From the NCBI GenBank assembly GCA_031411235.1, contig JANOAR010000326.1, positions 1 through 12,372 of the forward strand: a stretch of DNA of 12,372 nucleotides, given 5' to 3'. Below are positions 8,542 through 12,372 of this stretch, piece by piece (the first letter of the stretch is position 1; every line of letters begins with the position of its first letter). A program made the position numbers and the translations under genes. Under the pieces are notes generated by a model. It was not told the origin of the DNA. It searched no databases and saw only the letters and a list, made by a program, of their open reading frames with translations. Source of the DNA: JANOAR01 sp031411235. Its GTDB lineage: Bacteria; Verrucomicrobiota; Verrucomicrobiia; Verrucomicrobiales; Verrucomicrobiaceae.

Positions 8542-9105
8542 TCTCCCTCACCCGGAATCGGCTCGCAATTTTTACCCCCGCTTGGCCCTAACGCTGGCGA
8601 CAACTTGGGTGAAGAGGATTGGTTTGAGAAGCATTACCCAAAGACACTCGAAAGCTTCAAGAAAAACGCTAAAGCAAGAGTTGCAAAATGGATCGAATAC
8701 AACTGTGGCAAGTCGCCGTATCCAGGCGGTCGTTTGGACAGCAAGAAAATTGAAGATGGAGATGAATACACGCAGACAAACACGGAGCGCATTACCAGCT
8801 TAGGAGGTTGGACACTGCAATTGAAGACGCCCATTGAAATAACATATGTTGATCAATCAGGCGGAGCTAAACGGTTCAAATGGTCGAGCACCATCACAGC
8901 AGTTGATACGCTGGGCTTTCAGAACGATGAAGGTGATCACGGTGTCTATGCTGCTGCTGCCTTCGCGCTGAATCTTCTATTTGGAGGAGGAGACCCAGGA
9001 AATCCCGTCGATCCCAAAGACATATTCCCATCAAGGAATGTTAATCGAGCGAGTTGGGGCATCAGCGACAGCGGCTATTGCGGTTGCTACAAACTACCCC
9101 AATGA
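6799..9105 (+). CDS. Orphan RHS module: truncated YD-repeat core with a different C-terminal tail (tail 2, candidate polymorphic toxin)
   Basis: The 768-residue reading frame begins at GTG 6799, exactly where similarity to the first RHS core begins, and lacks the N-terminal ~1400 residues of a full carrier. Residues 1-581 are the YD-repeat core, ending at WDRLGLA (575-581) after the conserved KYEDRETGMLYYGYRYYSPE block. Residues 582-768 are a new tail: a Pro/Gly linker (SPSPGIGSQFLPPLGPNAG), then a basic helical-looking part (KTLESFKKNAKARVAKWIEY), a beta-rich part around WSSTITAVDTLGFQ, a hydrophobic run VYAAAAFALNLLFGGG near residue 716, and a Cys-containing end (GYCGCYKLPQ). I do not recognise the activity. 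No ribosome binding site is seen before the GTG, and the nearest in-frame upstream stop is at 6751, so it may be a silent cassette. Its stop overlaps the next gene's start as ATGA. Confidence 0.85.
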   Translation: MGGLLRQTFSVLSGGVSIYDTQRDSLLEGPLASVYSHGVQFNYDYDEAGRLSTLTPFTKATATATPVAIANAIQTRKYQAGGLLDKLLYGGAMTASTLPTTIYSGWNYSYDSAGRRSRVGSLGNSPVATLGTSAAVPTTAFRRAGWSYGYNARGEVISASRTQPTTSNTVDNTTALTVLGQSLAYNYDMLGNRLDATQGNTSSSPGVTSYMPGTDASTYGSITHPDVVEMSGLTGSGQKTGTRPVVSLSLPAGATASAAASESLGEATSYRNRLAITRSTLPTTAGLMALATTTTLDTSSRLNTARSWVYVPPQQEALAYDADGNLRSDGRWLYTWDGENQLVRMVERELAYNAPAGTSPPPRTMLEFVYDHQHRRSAKRVFRVTGNSGVPDSVASSVLLSHTLYLYEGWNLVAELDALNLNAPMRTYVWGSDLSGTMTGAGGVGGLLLVKHYQYSFHTTTYAKTNKSVRYLTHSDANGNVMSLLALEGTDINRLVGTFDYDPFGRRVVDTLPVGQEACPIGFSSKYEDRETGMLYYGYRYYSPEMGRWVSKDPIGERGGVNLYGMVGNDAVNRWDRLGLASPSPGIGSQFLPPLGPNAGDNLGEEDWFEKHYPKTLESFKKNAKARVAKWIEYNCGKSPYPGGRLDSKKIEDGDEYTQTNTERITSLGGWTLQLKTPIEITYVDQSGGAKRFKWSSTITAVDTLGFQNDEGDHGVYAAAAFALNLLFGGGDPGNPVDPKDIFPSRNVNRASWGISDSGYCGCYKLPQ

Positions 9106-9560
9106 ACTTTCCATTTCAATTTTTCGTTGCCTTGTGCCTGATAGTGATAGTGGGCTGTCGGCCAGCTAACTATGACACAACAAGCGGCCCTTACTTGATC
9201 AAGAATCGCATCATTCTGCGATCTGAGCGAGTGGAGACCATTTATCGAACACATGCGATTCAAGACAACAAGTTCCTGATACGAGTTCCTGCGGACGATC
9301 TCAATTTGCACGCACTAGAGCAGACAAATTCGATTCGTCCCGTCCTGCTAAATCCACCAAATCCTAACGCTTTGGGTGATTACTATGACGAGAACGAAGC
9401 ACGACGGCTCCAAAAAATGATCTCTGAACATGCGCCTTCAGACTTCGATCAGGCCAAGCTCAAAGTTTGGTATGTCGGGCCAGATACGAATGATGGCGGC
9501 ATCTATGTTTTTCAATCCGCCACCAACGCATACTCGTTAATCCTCATCAGCTACAATTGA
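9102..9560 (+). CDS. Predicted lipoprotein, candidate immunity protein for RHS tail 2
   Basis: I chose the ATG at 9102, not an earlier in-frame ATG at 9054 inside the RHS gene, because it starts a clean lipoprotein signal peptide: MNFPFQFFVALCLIVIVGC, with the lipobox Cys at residue 19. The start overlaps the RHS stop as ATGA, a sign of translational coupling; no Shine-Dalgarno is visible. The mature part, about 134 residues, is soluble-looking and mixed alpha/beta (YLIKNRIILRSERVETIYRT, DENEARRLQKMISEHAPSDF, KVWYVGPDTNDGGIYVFQ). I recognise no family. Position and coupling to a variable RHS tail point to the immunity protein of that tail. As a lipoprotein it would sit in the envelope facing the periplasm, so the toxin's target is probably periplasmic or membrane-located. 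That target is inference. Confidence 0.75.
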   Translation: MNFPFQFFVALCLIVIVGCRPANYDTTSGPYLIKNRIILRSERVETIYRTHAIQDNKFLIRVPADDLNLHALEQTNSIRPVLLNPPNPNALGDYYDENEARRLQKMISEHAPSDFDQAKLKVWYVGPDTNDGGIYVFQSATNAYSLILISYN

Positions 9561-9631
9561 CTGCACGACTCAAAGCCCCCTCAACCAAGGCCCTGCGGAG
9601 CCTCCAACCTGCCCCCTGTGCCTGAACTTGG

Positions 9632-9691
9632 CACTATGCCAGCGGGGTGAGTCCAGCGTGTTGGCGTTGTCCTGTGGCCGCTGGCATAGTG
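9632..9691. repeat. Inverted repeat, 14-bp perfect arms
   Basis: CACTATGCCAGCGG at 9632-9645 is mirrored by CCGCTGGCATAGTG at 9678-9691, with a 32-base spacer. It lies about 70 bp after the lipoprotein stop. With no T-run it is not a typical intrinsic terminator; it could be a recombination or regulator site, or part of decayed mobile-element sequence. Confidence 0.75.
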
Positions 9692-9802
9692 GGGCGCTGC
9701 AGCCAACCGGCCCACCGCCTCCGGCTCTAGGTTGTCGTTTGTGCTGGCGATGTCGTGGGTTGTATCCGTCAAACGTAGCACCATAGTCCGGTCGTAGTCT
9801 GC

Positions 9803-9831
9803 AAGTGTCGTAGCCATAAGCTACGACACTT
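9803..9831. repeat. Perfect 12-bp hairpin directly before the IS66-type start codon
   Basis: AAGTGTCGTAGC (9803-9814) and GCTACGACACTT (9820-9831) flank the 5-base loop CATAA. The stem ends one base before the ATG at 9832, and an in-frame stop (9817-9819) lies in the loop. In RNA it would cover the place where a ribosome binding site is expected, so it could hold down translation of the downstream gene. It could also be part of the element's end. Confidence 0.7.
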
Positions 9832-10314
9832 ATGCATGCGGTCGAACCAACGACCATCCTCAAGCGTGATGTCCTCGGACGTGTCACGATTTCCAAGGTT
9901 CAAAGGGAGACTTTGCTTGATGAGTTTGAGCGCAGCGGACTCAAGGGGAAGCCTTTTGCGAAACTTGTTGGCGTGCATTACCAAACCTTTGCCGTGTGGA
10001 TTCAGAAACGGCGTCGTGCTCGTGGTGACTATGCTGCGGCGGCAGCCATCAAGAGCGTGGCACCCACAGCAGTGCGGTCGCCGAGTCCGTTGCGTTTGAT
10101 TGAGGCTGTTGCGGCACCGCTGGGCGCTGCATTACCCGCAGGGGTGGGAAGGGGCTCGGAGGCTTTGGAGTTGATCCTGCCTGGGGGTGCAAAGCTGCTC
10201 GTCACCAGTTCCGCCCAGGTCGCACTTGCGGCGCAACTCCTCAACGCCCTGCGTGCGCCATGCTGCCAATGTAGCCTCCGTCAAACTGTCAAGATCATGG
10301 CGACGGGGCTATAA
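9832..10314 (+). CDS. tnpA: IS66-family accessory protein (TnpA-like), orphaned and probably altered at its 3' end
   Basis: This 160-residue protein has the layout of the small IS66 TnpA accessory protein. It opens with KRDVLGRVTISKVQRETLLD, then shows a helix-turn-helix-like segment (FERSGLKGKPFAKLVGVHYQ) and the basic run WIQKRRRARGDY at about residues 60-70. After a variable Ala/Pro-rich middle comes the conserved C-terminal block LELILPGGAKLLVTSSAQVA, then AAQLLNALRAPC. As I recall the family, members end near this point. Here about 16 further residues (QCSLRQTVKIMATGL) run into unrelated sequence, and no tnpB or tnpC follows, so the element is a remnant. The protein's role in IS66 transposition is auxiliary and poorly defined. 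The ATG at 9832 is the first start after an in-frame stop at 9817. Confidence 0.75.
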   Translation: MHAVEPTTILKRDVLGRVTISKVQRETLLDEFERSGLKGKPFAKLVGVHYQTFAVWIQKRRRARGDYAAAAAIKSVAPTAVRSPSPLRLIEAVAAPLGAALPAGVGRGSEALELILPGGAKLLVTSSAQVALAAQLLNALRAPCCQCSLRQTVKIMATGL

Positions 10315-10419
10315 ATGACGAATACCGAAAAGGACAAGAATGAAGGGAAGTGGAAGACGCGGTGAACTGAAGCGCCGCGAGGCGATGAGGGGCGGAATCA
10401 TTCGTGAGGGTATCCAAGA

Positions 10420-10552
10420 GCAACCACGGATGAACACGGATCAGCACGAATAAACAGGTTTTTTGGCGACAGGATCAAAGCCCTTGAATCGGTGCAGGGT
10501 ATGGCCCCGTGATATTCTTGATTCGTGGCTATCCGTGTTCATCCGTGGTTGC
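10420..10552. repeat. Inverted repeat with 22-bp perfect arms (CACGGATGAACACGGAT type), possible non-autonomous mobile repeat
   Basis: The arm at 10420-10441 contains ACCACGGATGAACACGGAT and is matched perfectly in reverse at 10531-10552. After three mismatched bases the pairing resumes for seven more (CACGAAT 10445-10451 with ATTCGTG 10521-10527), giving arms of about 32 bp around a 69-base centre. Each arm has an internal repetition (CACGGAT, CACGGAT, CACGAAT). I recall repeats of this wording as common in intergenic DNA of environmental bacteria, including Verrucomicrobia and Planctomycetes. No coding capacity is present. Confidence 0.85.
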
Positions 10553-10707
10553 TGCTTGATGAACCTTCCGGCCCCACCCCACGCTTTGTCTTTGAATGGA
10601 CTAGTATTGCTTAACGGCATTGCGGTTAACCCAATGAAACTATGGCGCTTTGTGCTGTGGCGGGTGTCATGGAACGAATTCGGTAGGGGGCGACTTCGGT
10701 GCGGTTT

Positions 10708-10731
10708 GCTTGAACACCTTCGGTGTTAAGC
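10708..10731. repeat. Small hairpin
   Basis: GCTT-G-AACACC (10708-10718) pairs with GGTGTTAAGC (10722-10731) around the loop TTC, with one bulged G. There is no T-run after it, so it is a weak terminator candidate at most. Confidence 0.5.
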
Positions 10732-11143
10732 ATCGCCTGAAGACTCTCTCTCCCGCCCCTCGTGCTTGCAGGCGGCCTCCGTTTTTCTTGAACCGCAGCC
10801 AGGCGGAGCCCCCCAACTGTGTCGTGGCCCTTTGTCCCGGTAAAGCGTTGGCGTCAAAGCATCGCGTGCATGGCCTCCTGACGTTCGATGCAAGGAATGG
10901 CGGGGTATGGTGCCTAGTTTTGGCGGCTAAACCCGTCGGCTGCTACGAAGCCTACGGGGGCATAAAGCTTGGGTGTAGTGGTATAAATTGGCTAGCGGAA
11001 TGGGTTCATCATTTATGCATTAAGAATTTTCTGAAATATATCTTGCGTTCATTACATTTATTATGGAAATTATGGTTGCCATCTTTATTTATTGAGGGGC
11101 GAAACCGATTAAAGTGAAAAATAATAAGTAAAAACACACAGAT

Positions 11144-12097
11144 ATGAACCCAACCACATTCACACAAGGCGCTGCGAAGCGCTCCAACCCAAGTGCCTCG
11201 CATGGGGCAAAAATCTCAGCTCCGCAAGACATCGCGGGGAGCAAGGACAAGCCAGGATCAAGAACCAAGGCGGCGGGCAACCCCACGGCGAAGGCCCGCA
11301 CGGCGGCTGCGGCGGCGGCACCCAAGCCGCTAACGCGCCAACAACGCCGCAGGGCGGCGGAGGCTGCGGCGGCGAGTGCTCCCCCTGTACGCTACGGGGA
11401 CGGCACCCGTTATGACGAGGGCGCACGATACTTTGTCGCCGATCCCGTGCCGTTGCCCCTTGCGGGCTCGGCCAAGGTGAAGCTGGAACTGAGCACGCGC
11501 ACAGACCCGGCGCTGGCGGCGTTTGGCGAAAGCCATGCGGAGGCGATGACAGGGAATACGTGGTTCCCCACGCCGACTCCTACGGCAGCGGAGTTTGGGG
11601 CGAAGCTGGCGGAGTTTGAGGCGGTGCTGACGGCGCTGGAGAATGAGCGCCTGATCACGAAGAACCTGACGGCGCAGAAGGACCAGATCCGTAAGGACTT
11701 TGAATTCCTCTTCACCCTGCGGGGCAGCTATGTGCAGACGGCAAGCAACTCGAATGCGGATGTGATTGCGACGGCGGGCCTGATGATCCGCAATGCACCA
11801 ACGCCAATGGGGGTGCTGCCGCCGCCGCTGGGCCTGCGCCTGGATACGACGCAACTGCCGGGTGAACTGGATGCGCGCTGGAATAAGGTGAGCGGGGCGA
11901 AGAGTTATGCGCTGGAGTGCGCGGAGCTGGTGAACGGTGAGCCGCTGATGTGGGTATCGGCCTCGGTGGGTGGCAAGCCAGGCTACCTGACGAAACAACT
12001 GGTGCCTGGAAAGCGCTACGTCTTCCGCGTGGCGGCCATTGGTGGGTCGAGTGGAATCAGTGCCTGGAGCCCTCTCGTGGAACGGATGGCGTCGTAG
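11144..12097 (+). CDS. Fibronectin type III domain protein
   Basis: The 317-residue frame has three parts. Residues 1-80 are low-complexity and basic, rich in Ala, Lys and Arg (AAAAAAPKPLTRQQRRRAAE). A middle part (KVKLELSTRTD, EAMTGNTWFPTPTPTAAEF, LENERLITKNLTAQKDQIRK, LRGSYVQTASNSNADVIATA) is helical. A C-terminal fibronectin-III-like domain from about residue 225 shows the expected W246 in DARWNKVSGAKSYALEC, then LVPGKRYVFRVAAI and SAWSPLVERMAS. I associate the middle-plus-FN3 layout with a small family frequent in Verrucomicrobia, of unknown function and usually about 200-215 residues, so the first ~110 residues are extra. An in-frame GTG at 11477 would give 207 residues and begin VKLEL, a plausible alternative start. 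No signal peptide is visible. The upstream DNA is A/T-rich, and the last 38 bases fall in the 101-bp inverted repeat. Confidence 0.78.
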   Translation: MNPTTFTQGAAKRSNPSASHGAKISAPQDIAGSKDKPGSRTKAAGNPTAKARTAAAAAAPKPLTRQQRRRAAEAAAASAPPVRYGDGTRYDEGARYFVADPVPLPLAGSAKVKLELSTRTDPALAAFGESHAEAMTGNTWFPTPTPTAAEFGAKLAEFEAVLTALENERLITKNLTAQKDQIRKDFEFLFTLRGSYVQTASNSNADVIATAGLMIRNAPTPMGVLPPPLGLRLDTTQLPGELDARWNKVSGAKSYALECAELVNGEPLMWVSASVGGKPGYLTKQLVPGKRYVFRVAAIGGSSGISAWSPLVERMAS

Positions 12098-12372
12098 TGG
12101 GGGAGTTGTGCTTTCGGAGCGCTGGGAGGGGTTGGTGGACTGGCGCTTCGGAGGGTGGGGAGATGATGAGACTATCAGACTGGGAGATGGAGAGCGCATA
12201 GCAGGCCTGGAGGTTCGGCTTGCCACGTTGGAGTTCAGGCTTTAGCCGTTTCCCGGAAGCTAGCGCCGTGCCCCCACCCTCCGAAGCGCCAGTCCACCAA
12301 CCCCTCCCAGCGCTCCGAAAGCACAACTCCCCCACTACGACGCCATCCGAACCACGAGAGGGCTCCAGGCAC
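12060..12372. repeat. Large inverted repeat with 101-bp arms reaching the window end
   Basis: Bases 12060-12160 are mirrored by 12272-12372 with only two mismatches (GTGGAACGG against GTGGTTCGG on the opposite strand). The right arm is cut by the window edge, so the repeat may be longer. Each arm contains the last codons and stop of a fibronectin-III gene plus about 63 bp of 3' flank. Each arm also has a shorter imperfect internal hairpin (CGGAGCGC / GCGCTTCG). The spacer at 12161-12271 has no gene. Confidence 0.93.
12335..12372 (-). CDS. 3' end of a convergent paralogous fibronectin-III protein (runs off the right edge)
   Basis: On the minus strand the right arm of the inverted repeat reads SAWSPLVVRMAS followed by TAG, against SAWSPLVERMAS and TAG at the end of the 11144-12097 gene. 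Only 12 residues are visible, but the reading frame and stop codon are kept and the one changed codon (GAA to GTT) is a substitution, which suggests a second, tail-to-tail copy of the gene. The rest lies outside the window. Confidence 0.55.
   Translation of the reverse strand, partial: AWSPLVVRMAS

Larger units (their letters stand above)
9561..9831. other. Gap with two inverted repeats, no convincing gene
   Basis: This is the 271-bp stretch between the lipoprotein gene and the IS66-type gene. Open frames on the minus strand are short and lack credible protein composition. Two perfect inverted repeats (9632-9691 and 9803-9831) are the only structures seen. Neither has a T-run, so neither looks like a classical intrinsic terminator. 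Confidence 0.5.
10315..11143. other. Long non-coding stretch between the IS66 remnant and the fibronectin-III gene
   Basis: These 829 bp hold no gene I can support. Open frames at 10463-10729 and 10650-11117 lack credible composition and any recognisable motif. Contents are a long inverted repeat at 10420-10552, a small hairpin at 10708-10731, and a sharply A/T-rich segment at about 11000-11140 before the next start codon. The A/T-rich segment probably contains that gene's promoter, but I could not place -35 and -10 boxes with confidence. Confidence 0.55.

Noticed and set aside
9054..9101. Longer start for the lipoprotein gene at ATG 9054
   Set aside because: It would add QRQRLLRLLQTTP before the signal peptide and bury it. 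ATG 9102 gives a clean lipobox and the ATGA overlap.
9581..9896. Minus-strand open frames after the lipoprotein gene
   Set aside because: No recognisable motif and unlikely composition; they also run through both inverted repeats and into the IS66 gene.
10463..11117. Plus-strand open frames at 10463-10729 and 10650-11117
   Set aside because: Cys- and Trp-rich, no motif; the first begins inside the inverted repeat and the second runs through the A/T-rich upstream region. They look like chance openings in non-coding DNA.
11330..12226. 298-residue minus-strand open frame
   Set aside because: It is the antisense shadow of the fibronectin-III gene, Arg/His/Gln-rich, and crosses the 101-bp inverted repeat.
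12057..12335. Small open frames on both strands downstream of the fibronectin-III gene
   Set aside because: They exist on both strands only because the region is palindromic (the same GELCFRSAGRGWWTG appears on each). This is 3' flank, not coding sequence.

Overview
The window looks like an accessory region of a Gram-negative bacterium, most likely in the Verrucomicrobia (Verrucomicrobiaceae-like). This is an inference from gene style: very large YD-repeat (RHS) proteins of the type common in that phylum, a small fibronectin-III protein family I associate with it, an IS66 accessory gene, and a lipoprotein signal peptide. Nearly all genes are on the + strand. No rRNA, tRNA or CRISPR array was seen.

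Layout. (1) Positions 1-141 are the 3' end of an ISL3-like insertion sequence, which appears to have cut off the 5' end of an RHS gene. (2) Positions 142-6161 are that RHS gene. It is split into 217-2556 and 2604-6161 by what looks like a single-base loss near 2505. The second part holds the YD-repeat core and ends in a variable C-terminal tail of about 176 residues. (3) Positions 6178-6465 encode a small multi-span membrane protein, a candidate immunity protein for that tail. (4) Positions 6466-6796 carry no convincing gene, but hold a stray 61-bp scrap of RHS core sequence. (5) Positions 6799-9105 are a second, N-terminally truncated ('orphan') RHS module. It repeats the last ~581 residues of the first core almost exactly, then switches to an unrelated tail of about 187 residues. 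(6) Positions 9102-9560 overlap that stop codon as ATGA and encode a predicted lipoprotein, the candidate immunity partner of the second tail. (7) Positions 9561-10314 hold two inverted repeats and an IS66-type accessory gene left without its tnpB/tnpC. (8) Positions 10315-11143 are non-coding and hold a 22-bp perfect inverted repeat inside a longer one. (9) Positions 11144-12097 encode a fibronectin-III protein. Its last codons and 3' flank form one arm of a 101-bp inverted repeat whose other arm, reaching the window end, is the 3' end of a convergent paralogue.

How it fits together. The centre is a polymorphic-toxin locus: a full RHS carrier with tail and immunity gene 1, followed by a promoterless-looking displaced cassette with tail and immunity gene 2. 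The near-identical 1.7-kb core repeat would let recombination swap the second tail and its immunity gene onto the long carrier. The two candidate immunity proteins (integral membrane protein; lipoprotein) both point to toxins acting at the cell envelope. Neither tail nor immunity protein matches a family I recognise. Insertion-sequence debris on both sides, the truncated 5' end and the frameshift suggest that the carrier is decaying or has been rearranged recently.
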